Below are positions 13,301 to 25,000 of a stretch of 64,000 bases of DNA, piece by piece. How positions within the stretch are numbered: the stretch's first letter is position 1; each line of letters starts with the position of its first letter. The translations under genes and the position numbers were made by a program. The stretch covers positions 40,581,681-40,645,680 of the forward strand of contig NC_090186.1 in the NCBI RefSeq assembly GCF_024679245.1. Reading direction: 5' to 3'. Under the pieces are notes generated by a model that worked only from the letters and a program-made list of their open reading frames with translations, did not search any database and was not told the DNA's origin. This DNA comes from Pseudorasbora parva. Its lineage: Eukaryota > Chordata > Actinopteri > Cypriniformes > Gobionidae.

Positions 13301-16300
13301 TAAAATGGCAGACACAAAATGCAATTAAAATGTCTGTTTAACATGAACAGGTCCCTTACATGACAACGAGATGCGTTTAGCCACTTAGCTATTGTTTAAA
13401 TTCACCTGTTTTAGCCGGCTAGCTGTGTCTAGCGCTGAAGTCCTGTGGGAACTCCTTTGTAGCCGGAAAAATAGTCCAGTGGGGAAGAGCGTCGTGTGTA
13501 TGAAGAGGCTCTGCTCATCGGCTCGACGGTTCTCAGTATTTAACGTGTCCGAGAGAAACGGTTTTCGATCCTGTCCTGCTGATCCGAGGGCCGCTGCTCG
13601 TTCAGTTACTCGCGCATGCTCAGTATCATCGGCTCGTGAGTTCATCAGATCTCTCAGCAAAACATGACTCAGTTCAATGAACGGTTGGAGTTACAACATA
13701 TAATTCAAGACATTAGTTTATTTCTATTCAGAAGCACTGTCACTCATGTCAGAAAGTGAGTAACTAAAGTAACGTGTGTGATCAGCGCTGATTTGAGACG
13801 CGTTTAGAACGATTCAGTCCAATTTGGCGAACTGGTTCGCCCGGTTCACTAAAAAGAACCGGTTAAAAAGAACGATTTGTTCGTGATAAACTTAAAAATT
13901 CGCCGGAGTTGTCCTTTAAAAGTAAGTCATTAATTTTTTTCTTTAAGACTGGTCCTAACTTTTTAAAATCAGCTAGATAAAATGGTAGATCGGTTCAAAT
14001 TGAATTAGAAAAGTAAGACTGATGACATTTTGACTTATTGCTAATTGGACAAATTAGTCTTAACATAGTGGCTAAGTTTATGCAACTAGCCCCAGTTCTG
14101 TAGAATGAATCAGGCTTTCCAAAATTACATTTGAGAAAAGGGCAGTTTAAAAGATGGTGAATTGCACACACTCAAACCACAACACTGATTTGTGACAGTG
14201 TGTGTTTGTCTGCTATAGGTCAGTCTGCAGCTAAAGGACGGTCCTAATGACGTGGTGTTTAGCGTGACGACTCAGTATCAGGGCACATGCCGCTGTGAGG
14301 GAACCATCTACCTGTGGAACTGGGATGATAAAATCATCATCTCAGACATTGATGGCACAATCACCAGGTGCATAATCATAAACATAATCGATATACACAA
14401 TAATAAATCAGATCGCTTTATGTTGCTGCTCTTTTTTCACAGGTCAGATAAGTTGGGGCACATTTTGCCCACACTGGGTAAAGATTGGACCCATCAGGGC
14501 ATCGCACGCCTGTATCATAACGTCAGCCAGTAAGAGCTCACAACCACTTTCTCTGATTTTCTACTATATCATCAGGATGAAGAGTGAAATGCTTGTGTAT
14601 GTTTTACAGGAACGGTTATAAGTTTCTGTATTGCTCAGCGAGGGCGATCGGTATGGCTGATATGACACGGGGTTACCTGCACTGGGTCAATGAGAGAGGA
14701 ACCATGTTACCACAGGGACCTGTTTTGCTGAGTCCCAGCAGCCTGTTTTCAGCACTGCACAGGTGATTATATATAGCAGGGCTTTAACCACCATAGGCAC
14801 TGAGGTCACCCTAATATATGCTATTTCTTAATGCTGTGCTCTATTACGCACCAGCATCACTCTGTTTGTTGTTAGGATGACAGACCTTTAAAGTTACATT
14901 TTTAAGCTGGTCTACCTGAGCGCTCTAACAGTGCCAGTCAATGTCAAAATGATGGCCAATCAGATCAAAGAAGGCGGGGCTTAATGTTCACTGAAAATGA
15001 GTGTAAATGTCAACATAACTTTTAGTTTTTACAGTGAAAGTGTGTCTGCGTGATAAGATATAACTAGCTAAACATGAACTGTTTTTACAATGGATGTTTA
15101 ATGACCCACAGTCACATACAGAGATGCAAACTACGTAACTTTTTTAAATGTAATTTCGCCATTTTGAATTGAAAATATGCTATAATTTAAATAATGTCAT
15201 TCATAACTGAATGTGATGAGACATTTTTTTTTTGTGTGACATATTACATATTTTTACTACAATTAGAAATTGATCTTCTTTTATCATTCTCTTATTTCTC
15301 TCATTCTCTTATTTCTTCATTACCTTAAATCCCTTTAATCATTTAATGTCTTTAAATCCCCCCCCACTCACACACACCGTTTTATTCACTATATATCTGA
15401 AGACATCTTATTGACTTCTGCAGCTTTTACACCAAGCTAATTACATTTTTCATGTAATTCATTAAAAATAAAACACATAAAACAAAAATAATTTTTGCTT
15501 TATTTATAAGGTTACCGCTGTTGCTAAGAAGTCTTAAAATGTCTTATATTAAAATTGATTAAATTTAAGTTCATAAACAGTCTCAAATATCTGAAATGGT
15601 CTTAAAATATAATTCTTAAATTTGGGGACAGAAAAACAGTAATCACGATAAGGGCCTAATATGATTATTAAACTTCAAAAGGCAATGATTTATTTAAATA
15701 AATGTGAGTGCAGCACATTTAAAGTCACTGTCACATGGCACGGTTCTGGTTTCAGAGCAGTATGAAATAAAATAACGGTTGATGAATTATGACAATGTTT
15801 ACTTTATGGTGTTCATTTTGTAAAATGTTGTAGATGGTTGTAAGAAGGCATATTTTGTACAAAATCTGAAAACTTAGGCAACTGAACTCATCAGGCAATA
15901 ACTTTGTAAGTAGCATTTGCACTCAAAGGTACCTCACGATACTGACTTTTGAGGCAGCGAAATTATTTAATGATCTCCAGCAAAATAGAGCGTTTTGGTG
16001 ATAACTAAACAAATATTTAATTACTACAAGACCACCAACCGCAACTTTTAGACTGCATCTTTATTTTTCATTTCAACTATCATAGAATGGAACGCTCAGG
16101 ATTGTGGGATATCAGAGGCAGCGAAGAATACATCTATGCTGCCATCAAAAAAATCGATCAGCTGAAGGTATCTCAGGAGACAGGAAGTGAAGCTAACATT
16201 GGATTCGGACGTGCCGGCATTTTTAAGCTTTCGGACGCAGCTAGCATCTCCCTCATCTTTTTGAATGAGCAGCTGGAAGTAGTAAAGCATATGCATTTAA

Positions 16301-17501
16301 AAAAAAATAATAATAATACATTTTTTGGACTTATTTATAATTAAAACAATCACATTATGCATATTGTTTCCCCCCTGGATATTATCAGTATTTTGGCTAC
16401 ACAATACACTGTGATCTTGCATTTCACACATTCAACATATATACTTCACTAGTATTTGCTCAATAATCATTTTTCATGCCTTTTATATAAACACATTATT
16501 ATTATATCAGCAAAATCCATTATCAGTCATTTATATGTATGGATATATTTGTACATCAGTTTCAATACATGTATTACCTTTTATTTCTATATTTTTAGTT
16601 TAATTTTTTAGTCAATTAATGTGCTTTTGTCATTAAATTCATTTTTTATATTGCTATTTATGTATATATATATATATATATATAATTTTTTTGTTGTTGT
16701 TGTTATTTTTATTATTTTTGTATTTCCAGTTTATAATTAAACCTATTTTAGTGTATTCCCAAGGCAACATTTCAAATTTTCTTTTTTCAACTAATATTTA
16801 TACTATATTTTATTTCACCATAATGCCAATTAATCAAAATATTTTTAATGGTGTTAGTTCGAAACCCAAACCCAAATAAAGGGCCTTTGCATAACAAACT
16901 TAAGTGACACTGCAGGTTATCAGAAATGTTGTTTCTCACAATGATAACAAAACATACGCTCATACACACACACACACACTCTCTGCTTTTCAGGGAGGTG
17001 ATTGAGAAGAGGCCGGAGAAGTTCAAGGTGGCGTGCTTGACAGATATTAAGAATCTGTTCCTCCCAAACACAGAGCCCTTCTACGCAGCGTTCGGGAACA
17101 GAAACACCGTAAGTAAACATGAGCGACTATGACAATGCAAGAATTAGCTATTATGCAATATATATTGGTTAAGTGGTCATCATTAGTGATGGGGAGTTGA
17201 CTCCAAGATACCTCGACTCTGAATAGCCCCAGAGTCGGGGTCGACTCCAGTACAGGAATCGACTCAGTGTCGACTCTGTTGCTGTGTCCTTCTTTACTAA
17301 ATCTCTCATCTAAAGTGCATGGCAGTTGCACTTAAACCAAGAAGTGAATGAAATTAAGCGAGCGAGGTAAAACACTGACGTAGCTAATAGACCGAGATAT
17401 ACAGAGAGCTGTCACAGAAACTTTGTCTCACACATTTATTTGAGTGCTTACTTTAGAAACAATCACAGCGACTTTAATTAAATTGAAGGTATATATATTA
17501 A

Positions 17502-17578
<77 letters not shown>

Positions 17579-19969
17579 CTATATATATATATATATATAT
17601 ATATATAGATATATATATATATAGATATATATATATATAGATATATAGATTTAGTTTGGAACCTAATTGTGTTCATTAAACTAACCATAAATCATAAGAA
17701 AACTCACATCAAGAAGAAATGCATCAATAAGTATGCATTATTTTATGTATAATATCTTTAACTCGCCTTTTAAGACGATGATCATGTGCGTTTAGCGCCA
17801 TCACTCGTGTCGCGCCATCACTCAACAACAGCTTTTTGCGGGACTTTTCCTATGTAAAATTATGTATTGGCAACATATATACATAGAAATGCTGATAGCC
17901 ACTGAAGTCATCGCTAAGGACTAATTTGGGCGGCCAAGCTAAAAGTGTGTGGTTTTAAGACTTTGTGTTGGGGGAAATAATTTAAGTGTGTAACAACTGC
18001 AATTTTATCTGATTTATAACCCTGTTTTGATGTGAAGTAAATGGAGTCGAGGAGTCGATTCCATAGACTCCCACAGTGGGAGTCGTGAATCGGAGTCGAC
18101 TCCAAAAAACCTGGAATCGAACACCCCTAATCATCATACCAGCCCTAATAAACATAATTATTAGCTAACTTATCAGTCAAAATGATTTTCATACCTAATA
18201 AAGATGCCTGTAGGTGTTCTGTGCCATGTGTAGTTTTGTAATCCCAATTTGGTGTGTCTGTAGGATGTGTTTTCCTATAAGGAGGTGGGTGTTCCCTTAA
18301 ACAGAATCTTCACTGTCAATCCTAAAGGAGAACTGATCCAGGAACATGCCAAGACCAACATCTCATCGTGAGTACTGACCAGTGTTAGGGAAGCTTTTTT
18401 TAAACTGTTGTTTGTCAAGCTATGAGCTATTTATAAGACAAGCTACTTTTTTCTTAAAATAGTAATCTATACAAGAAGCTACTAATAAAAACTAGAAAAC
18501 TCTCTCACTGGGAGGGAAGGGAATGCTAAAGTTATAGCTTTTTATACTTAGCACAGGTGTTCCCTGAGGTTTTTGTCAACCGAACTCCTTAGACGTAAAA
18601 TATTTAATAAAAGTACCCCTGAGATTTTAACTTAATATTTCAATTTAACAACACATGCTGGGTCACATGACATGCAAGTAAACATAAAATAAAAAAAAAT
18701 AAAAAAAATCGGAAGCAAAAACGAGTTTTTTACTTTTAGTTATTAGAAGTAGTAGTTTTTAACTAAAAATATATATAAAAATATAACAGTTGTAAGTTAC
18801 AATTATACTGCGAAGTAAACATTACTTTTTTTATAATTATAACAATAATTTTATTTTACACTACAAATTACTATACTAAAGGTGTATTTATGTCATAATT
18901 ATCGTAATTATGAGATTTCAACTTAAAAAGTGTTCACGTCCTTGTAGAGCTCATAATTACAACAACAACTACTTGTACCACAGTGTTGGGGAGTAACTAG
19001 TTACATGTAACTAGATTACGTAATTTAATTATAAATAAATAAATGTACTCAGTTCCAGTTACTGAGAAAAGAGTTAAATTAATTATTTAATTGTACATCT
19101 GAATATTTTCTGTAAAGAGCTAGGATACATTCATTTGTTGCTTTTTCCTGCCATTTAAAGGCTGTTTAGTAAAGCGATGCTATTCTGATTCTTTTGATTG
19201 GCTCTTGTTTGAATGTGTATCGCATCACGTCTGACAATTACATCAATCCACATTGCCGCTAAAAGGCTATGTGGCTACAACCTGTCTGAGAGTTGCCATC
19301 AATGGCAAGTGCTAAAAATGTGTTCCAGTGCTAGAAAATAGAAAAGTAATCAAAAAGTAACCAAATTTAATCAGTTACATTCCTTGTAATAAGTAGTGTA
19401 ACTATTTCATTATTAATTTTAAACAGGGTAACTTGTAATCTGTAAACTATTACGTCTCCAAAGTAACCGAATAACAGCAAAATGCCATCATGAAATCACA
19501 GACTACATAATGTGAACGCACAACGCAGCATAAAATACTTTCCTCAAAAATACTGGAAATTAAGCACATAAAAATAAAGAAGCAGATATTGCATTGCCAT
19601 AAAATAAATCAGTGAAGTGATTTCAATGAAGTGTCCAAACAAACCAATTTACTAAATATTAATCAGACTTTCAAATGCTTTATATGAGAGAGAGTGCTTT
19701 GTAGAAAAATCTATGAGAGTAAAAAAAAACATGCATAGACACATCCATATTAAACACCGTGGCTTGTGACGACACACTGATGTTTTGAGACACGATTGAG
19801 TTAAAATTTTTAATTTGTGTTCTACTAAAGAAACAAAGTCATCTATATCTTGGATGCCCTGGGGGTAAGCAGATACACATCCAAATTTCATTTTTGGGTG
19901 AACTAGCCCTTTAAGCCAATTGTGTTGCTTCTTTAGTTAGTTACTCCCTCAGTTAGCACTGCTAGTGGC

Positions 19970-20030
<61 letters not shown>

Positions 20031-20243
20031 AAATGCTTTATATGAATAAGCGTGTCAGCTGTGGTTTACCTGTACAGGTACGTGCGTCTGGGCGAGGTGG
20101 TGGATCATGTCTTCCCGCTCCTGAAGCGCAGCAGTTCGTGTGATTTCCCCTGCAGTGACACCTTCAGCCAGTTCACCTTCTGGAGAGAACAGCTCCCCCT
20201 CGTGGACGCACAGATAGCGAGCACTACCAACACCACTCGCTGA
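4202..20243 (+). CDS. lpin1: Lipin-1, phosphatidate phosphatase (19 coding exons)
   Basis: Lipin-1 is a Mg2+-dependent phosphatidate phosphatase that makes diacylglycerol at the ER; in the nucleus it acts as a transcriptional co-regulator. Exons: 4202-4393, 4503-4598, 5913-6127, 6237-6323, 8027-8141, 8273-8537, 8629-8722, 9313-9473, 9648-9741, 9832-9901, 11261-11353, 11460-11515, 11609-11747, 14219-14367, 14443-14529, 14610-14762, 16994-17108, 18264-18367, 20078-20243. All introns are GT-AG, and the phases join into 816 codons plus stop; mammalian lipin-1 is about 890. Residues 1-107 form the N-LIP domain. A basic nuclear localisation stretch KKRRKRRRK lies at 126-134. The catalytic DIDGT is at 602-606 and the co-activator motif LGHIL at 613-617. 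The start is the conserved [10 protein letters not shown]. Residues such as [13 protein letters not shown], the [11 protein letters not shown] segment and the C-terminus match lipin-1 better than lipin-2 or -3. Which fish paralogue it is cannot be decided here. The first exon begins at 4193 after an AG, so 5' UTR exons lie upstream. Confidence 0.96.
4887..5401. mobile_element. hAT-like MITE in lpin1 intron 2
   Basis: A perfect 8-bp direct repeat TAATGTGA (4879-4886 and 5402-5409) brackets a 515-bp segment. It begins CTAGCCTGAC and ends TTTCTAGGCTA, with a short TAGCCT inverted terminus. No coding capacity is visible. It lies between the exons ending at 4598 and starting at 5913, so splicing should be unaffected. 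Confidence 0.7.
6838..7635 (-). repeat. tRNA-derived SINE split by a TTAA element
   Basis: On the minus strand an A-box-like TGGCGCAATCAG (7602-7613) and a B-box-like GGGTTCGAATTT (6854-6865) belong to one tRNA head. They are separated by a 689-bp insertion at 6897-7585. Without the insertion the two boxes come back to normal tRNA spacing, which shows that the SINE was there first. Confidence 0.65.
6897..7585. mobile_element. TTAA-flanked MITE inserted into a SINE
   Basis: The left end reads TTAA then AGGGATACTTCAGCG; the right end is the inverse CGCTGAAGTAACCC followed by TTAG, a decayed TTAA. It lies within lpin1 intron 4 (6324-8026). No transposase is encoded. Confidence 0.7.
10248..10334. 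repeat. (TA)n microsatellite in lpin1 intron 10
   Basis: A nearly pure TA run of about 85 bp preceded by a short A tract. Confidence 0.97.
10513..10905. repeat. Foldback MITE, copy in lpin1 intron 10
   Basis: It starts with the family end ACACTACAGTTCAAAAGTT and ends with an inverted relative near CTTTTGAATAG. It has internal landmarks shared by the other copies in this window: a block ending in GGATCATG, a block with TGTTTCTTAAGCAGCAAAT, and the CAGCAAGGATACATTAAATTGATCA block. The family is mostly palindromic, so each copy can fold on itself. Confidence 0.7.
11770..12900. repeat. Repeat-rich part of lpin1 intron 13
   Basis: The stretch begins with a decayed copy of the common 'GATAGTTCA ... 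ATTTACTC' fish repeat. It continues with sequence containing two partly inverted blocks around AAACTAGCAAAA (near 12335 and 12785). No exon-like segment is seen, and I cannot classify the second repeat. Confidence 0.4.
13099..14094. mobile_element. Small MITE interrupted by a TTAA element (lpin1 intron 13)
   Basis: The outer ends are inverted: GGGGCCGGGTGCATAAAC at the left, and GTTTATGCAACTAGCCCC at the right. Removing the insert at 13137-13915 plus one TTAA leaves an element of about 215 bp. It lies between the exons ending 11747 and starting 14219. Confidence 0.7.
13137..13915. mobile_element. TTAA-flanked (piggyBac-like) element nested in a MITE
   Basis: It has near-perfect inverted ends, AGGACAACTCCGGCGAATTT and its complement at 13893-13915. 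TTAA lies immediately outside on both sides (13133-13136 and 13916-13919). It is 779 bp long. Two overlapping 91-codon frames on opposite strands inside it have no recognisable domain and are probably chance. Confidence 0.85.
14219..14762 (+). other. lpin1: lpin1 C-LIP catalytic core exons
   Basis: Three exons (14219-14367, 14443-14529, 14610-14762) encode the haloacid-dehalogenase-type phosphatase core. DIDGT at residues 602-606 supplies the nucleophile and acid/base aspartates and falls at about 14345-14359. It is followed by LGHILP (co-activator motif) and the conserved [20 protein letters not shown] helix. All catalytic residues that I can judge are intact, so the enzyme is predicted active. 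Confidence 0.93.
14763..16993. other. lpin1: lpin1 intron 16
   Basis: A 2.2-kb AT-rich intron between the exons ending 14762 and starting 16994. A plus-strand frame of 85 codons at 16087-16344 has no recognisable domain, and no splice context ties it to the gene. I see only short A/T runs and a small TA tract. Confidence 0.6.
17184..18129. mobile_element. hAT-like element in lpin1 intron 17
   Basis: The ends are TAGTGATGGGGAGTTGACTC at the left and, inverted, TAGGGGTGTTCGATTCC at the right. Near-perfect 8-bp flanks GTCATCAT (17176-17183) and ATCATCAT (18130-18137) surround it. Both subterminal regions are crowded with GTCGACTC/GAGTCGAC-type motifs, possible transposase binding sites. The middle carries a compound TA microsatellite. 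Confidence 0.7.
17503..17648. repeat. Compound (TA)n/(GATATA)n microsatellite
   Basis: TA dinucleotides are interrupted by GATATA and TATCTA units, giving a partly palindromic tract of about 145 bp. Confidence 0.95.
18368..20077. other. lpin1 intron 18, repeat-rich
   Basis: The intron contains fragments of a repeat starting CAGTGTTGGGGAGTAACTAG (18981; a degenerate relative near 18384), the tail of the 'GGGTGAACTAGCCCTTTAA' family near 19900, and a (GT)n run at about 19972-20028 just before the last exon. Confidence 0.55.
19972..20028. repeat. (GT)n microsatellite
   Basis: About 28 GT units lie about 50 bp upstream of the last lpin1 exon. Confidence 0.97.
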
Positions 20244-20618
20244 TCAGATCCACGCATCTGTCTCTCATAAACTTGCACAGAATGCAGAAATACACAACAG
20301 GCACAGGCTGAAAACCAACCTCTGAACATACTGAAATCATTATTAACATATGAAAATCACACACAAAATTTATGTGTGGGCCTGGACCTCAGAAAATGCA
20401 CTTTCTTTTAAAAATGTCTTTACATGCCATTTGTGATTTATAGTATATTGTACTTTTACCTTTTTCCGTGTTGCTTGTGATCACATGCATCTGTTAATGT
20501 ATGAATGAAACTGAATAATGTTACATTTCACACATTTTGAAATGTCCAGGTCATATTTAACTCATATTTAATGTATATATATATATATATACACAAATAC
20601 ATACAAACACTGAACAGG

Positions 20619-20990
20619 CATAACATTATGACCACTGACAGGTGAAGTGGATTACTGATTATCTCTTCATCATGGCATTAGTGGCTGGGATATATTAGGG
20701 TGGGATATATTAGGCAGCATATTAGACAGTGAACATTTTATCCTCAAAGTTGATGTGTTAGAAGCAGGAAAAATGGGCAATTTTGACAAATGCCATATGA
20801 ATGCAGAGCATCTCCAAAACTTCAGCTCTTGTGGGGTGTTCCCGGTCTGCAGCGGTCAGTATATCAAAAGTAAACCGACAGGGTCATGGGCGGCCAAGGC
20901 TCATTGATGCACGTGGGGAGCGAAGGCTATGGTCCGATCAAACAATTAAGGACCTTTATTTATTTACTATAATGTTAATGGTCTAAATAC
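20619..20990 (+). mobile_element. Tc1-like transposon fragment
   Basis: The left end reads CAGGCATAACATTATGACC, a terminal motif shared in diverged, inverted form with the Tc1-like copy ending near 38540. The following sequence contains pieces of the transposase DNA-binding region (SKTSALVGCSRSA, then QGHGRPRLIDARGERRLW). It breaks off after about 370 bp and has no catalytic domain. It lies in the probable lpin1 3' UTR or flank. Confidence 0.75.
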
Positions 20991-21984
20991 ACAGTTCATT
21001 TTCCTTATGCAAAATATGACCCAGACATTTCTTGACAATTTTTGTGAGATTTACTCTTTTATTATATGATATAGGATATGTCACATTTCTTTATTTTTTC
21101 GGATGGAAATCATTGAACTCCAAATATTATTTGGTATATTTTTGTTAATGTACCAAGTAATATTTTATCTGTCTAATTATTTATAAGGTATTCTGCGGTC
21201 ATATCACAGCCGTATTCTGATATTCCTGCCTTCATACGTTTTTAACCAGCACTTTACACGTTACTGAAGAAAGATATGCTGTTATATTTTCTTATGAATT
21301 AATAATCATAACCCTGATTGGATTTATTCAATTGTATTATGTTTTTAATGGGATATAAAGATTTAGATAATATACTATATGAGACTATGCTATAGCTGTA
21401 GCATGATGCTGTTGATATATATATATATATTTTTTTTTTTAAATCCCCTTTTATTGAAAACTATTTTTAACTATTAGTTCCAAAGAGAGAGTGTTTGGTG
21501 TTTTGTCTGATTTTCTGATTTTCTTTCTGTGAAAGAGCAGTTGATCCGGACCGTTTTTCAGGTGATGCTTCTTTGAAGGAAAATCCATCTGTTTTGATCT
21601 TCAATAAAACTACAGCAGGAAATATTCTGTCATTGTGATTTAATACTTCAATTTATTTAATATATCGGAAAATGAATATATGAGGTTTGGACAGTAAATG
21701 TTTATTACCTTCCAGTAAATACAGGCGCTTAAATTCAGAATGTGCCACTTTAATAGTTTTAAAGCTCACCAATAATAAAAAAAAACTACCATTTAATAAT
21801 TAATTATTTTTATTTTAAATAACAATGATATTCATTATAACAAAGATGATCACATTTAAAGTAGTTTTGATCATAATAAGAGTTAGTGTGATGTGATTAT
21901 ACAAATTAATTAAGTAATATATTATTATTATTATTTTTATTATTAATATTAATCTTTGACAGATTTGTTTAAAGCTGGAGATTA
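20991..21984. other. Intergenic / lpin1 3' flank
   Basis: AT-rich sequence between lpin1 and the gnpat promoter. The only candidate signal is the AATAAA at 21603. No other gene is seen. Confidence 0.5.
21603..21608 (+). terminator. Candidate lpin1 polyadenylation signal
   Basis: The canonical AATAAA lies about 1.36 kb after the lpin1 stop and 480 bp before the gnpat start. The intervening 3' UTR would include the Tc1-like fragment. The placement is inferred only from the hexamer. Confidence 0.4.
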
Positions 21985-22089
21985 TTGGGGGTAACAGGTC
22001 ACGCGACAGGAGGCGTTCCCGCGGTGCGCGCGCTCATTGGTTCGCGGGCCTCGGTCCGAGTGTCGCTCGGTTCAGTAGACTCTCGGATC
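21985..22089 (+). promoter_or_regulatory. gnpat promoter / CpG-rich start
   Basis: An abrupt GC- and CpG-rich stretch in otherwise AT-rich DNA ends at the gnpat ATG. It contains an inverted CCAAT box (ATTGG at 22036-22040) about 50 bp before the ATG and no TATA box. This fits a housekeeping promoter, with the transcription start probably in this region. Confidence 0.6.
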
Positions 22090-25000
22090 ATGTCGTCAGA
22101 GGAGGGGGAGAAGCCAGGAGAACACCTGCTTCTGCATGGGACATGGAGCGATTGGTATGAACATGATCTGTCTGTTGTTGTTGAGTTATTTTTGTATATT
22201 TATTTGATCCGGGCGTGCATTATAATACCGTGAGAGCTACACAACGAAACAAATCTAACTGATATCGCTTTTATTATAACGTAATCAACGAAGAACGCTT
22301 GAAGTGTAACGTTACATTAGCTTAGTTGAATAAGATAATCACCATTGGTCATCTAATTTAGTTTTTTGTCTTTGTCTCGGTATAAAAGTGTTTTTGTTTC
22401 ACTTTTTGTTTCGCTTGCCTTATTGGAAAACACGGAAAATGAGCAACAAAAACAACACAGTAAACGCAAATAAAAAAACAAAAGAAGCAAAATTACAAAG
22501 AAAAAAATATGAATAATTTTAAATATATACATTTTATACTTTAGGTAAATATTTTATCAGCTTTAAGAGGTTATTTTTATAGTTTGTCGTGAAGGAAAAG
22601 TGTTTTACCTCCGAAAATCTGTTCTCCATCCAGAACTAACGTTAACGTCAGACTCCCTTGCGCTCGCGCTGCTCAAGTCAGTTTAACGGTTTAAGAGATT
22701 TTAATAAGCTCGTGAGCACATTAACAATATTATCACAATTATACAGAATAATCACAATTTTGTTTGTTTCTTTGTTTAGACAATAGAAATAATAGACAAA
22801 TAATGCAGTATAAACGTTTTTGAAAACGTGTTTTTCAACAACAAAATACATGTTTTCGTATAATTGTCATTTCGAGTCTACTTAAACCTTCCACTGTTAA
22901 TTTAACAAAAATAGTTTTTAATTTTGGATTCATCAAATGAATGTTCATTTTTGGCCATTCAAGTACGTAATTGGAACTAACATAGTTTTGTTCTTGCTGT
23001 TTTGACTGTCTTAAGTATGAAAAGCGTAGCTTTCTTGTGGATTAAACTAGCAAAATTGTGTGTGTTATGCTGTTATTAGAGTGCTGAAGCTCTGGGTGGA
23101 GAGCCTGATGGCCTCTTTGATATTTTGGAGGAGAGGAGGCGGAGCAGTGACTTAAGCCACGCCTTTCGGACCTTTAACCCTCAGCCATACCGTGGAGCCA
23201 CACCCATTTCAGCTGCCACTCTCAACAGGATGGTGCTTGAATCCCAGTACCTGAGCTACATCATACAGGAGGTGAAAGAGCCAGATACAGTTAATAAAGG
23301 AAGATGTCATAGGCCCAATCCCATTCTGCCCCTTACCCCTACACGTTCCCCTATCCTACCCTGTTTTTCGATTCTCTGTTGGTTGTAGTAGGGGTAGGGC
23401 CAGATAGCCCTTCAAACAGACTTTTCCGGACCTCACTTCAAATGAAGGGGTATGAGAAATTTCCCTGCATACACGATGCAGAAAACACGGACGGAAACAT
23501 GGAATCCAGTCAAAAAAACGGATTTTATTGTATAACACAGATGATGAATTAATAAAAAGCAGGAAAACCTAAATCAATTTGCCATATAGACTAGTGTCTG
23601 TGAATATTGAACAGCACTATTTATTTAAATAAGAAAACTGCATGTCACTGTGAATAAATGGTGCAGGCACGCGGTTTCATTTACAACACACACACACACA
23701 CACTGAAGCATGTATGAGGACATGAACTTCAGAAATCTGAGCGAAATGTTACAGTTGTATTTAGCTACATCTCATTGTAATACTAATGTTTTGAATAATA
23801 ATAATAATCATAATAATAAATTATTATTAAAAATGTATTGTTTAAGGAATAGGGGTCAATCACAATTTTTACCTCCATGTTTTAATATTTACAGTTAAGC
23901 TCTGTCATGCATACCTTCTTTGACAAAAAAGTTTGATTTCATATGGTTAAAAGACATACATACATATATAGTTGTTTTTAATTAATTACGCATGGTTTTT
24001 GAGTATTATATTTTAATTAAAATGGAATTAATACTAAAACCGAATTTAGTAAAAAAATAAAACAGAATCTAATTTTAAAAAGGGCACATAAGTAATTTTT
24101 GTTAATAACAATCAAATTCTTGTTAAATTGTATAATTTTCATCATTTTAATTAATTAGACATGCTTTTTGATTACTAAAATGCCACAGCGGTTTTTATTA
24201 ACTGTTTCTTGCTCACACTCACAGATCATGGTTGAGTGCGCTGAACCGCGTGAGGCACTTCTAGAGGAAGCGTCTGCGTTACTGGACGAGATGAGCCAAA
24301 ACCTTCAGCTGGGATTCATTCGTCTGCTGGGCTTCGCAATGACCAAAGTTTTAAAAAGCTTGTTCAGCGCTGTATACGTCAACGAGGATGGACTCACACG
24401 GGTTAGTGTTTTATCCTGCCCATAATTAATTCATTAAAAATCAATTCTATTTTTAAAAGGAATGCTTCACCAAAAAATGGTGTTATCATTTAGCTCCAGC
24501 AAGCCATTAAGGAGCATCCCGTCATCCTGATGCCCAATCACAGGAGCTACATGGACTTCCTTGTTCTGTCTTACATCATGTTCACATATGACCTCTCTAT
24601 TCCCGTCATTGCAGCTGGAATTCGCAAGTATCTAAAGATTTTTGTTGTGGTGGCAAAATCCCACAGTCACATCATGTACTTATTCATTTTAAAGGTGCAC
24701 CAAGTAATGCCCAACACTTTAGACAAATGTTTGAAATGGGCGTCCCCTCACGGTGACCACTAAATGCTGTCCTGTCAAAAACACACAAATCTGCTTAGTG
24801 CATCATTAAAGATGGATTTAAGAACATGTTTTCAGGCTGGGTTAGTAAATTATTCCTCTACTCACCTCTTTTCAAATCTCATTTCTCTAACAGCTCTGAT
24901 GGGGATGAAGCTGATTGGGGAGATCTTTCGCCGGTCGGGTGCGTTCTTTATCCGTCGTGCCATTGGCTCAGACAAGCTGTACTGGGCAGTTCTGTCCGAG

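Noticed and set aside
13385..13667. Two overlapping 91-codon frames on opposite strands
   Set aside because: Both lie inside the TTAA element at 13137-13915. Overlap of equal length on opposite strands with no domain points to chance in a GC-richer segment.
23272..24224. An additional gnpat exon in intron 2
   Set aside because: The short frames here have no similarity to GNPAT, and the flanking exons already join in phase with the expected protein length.
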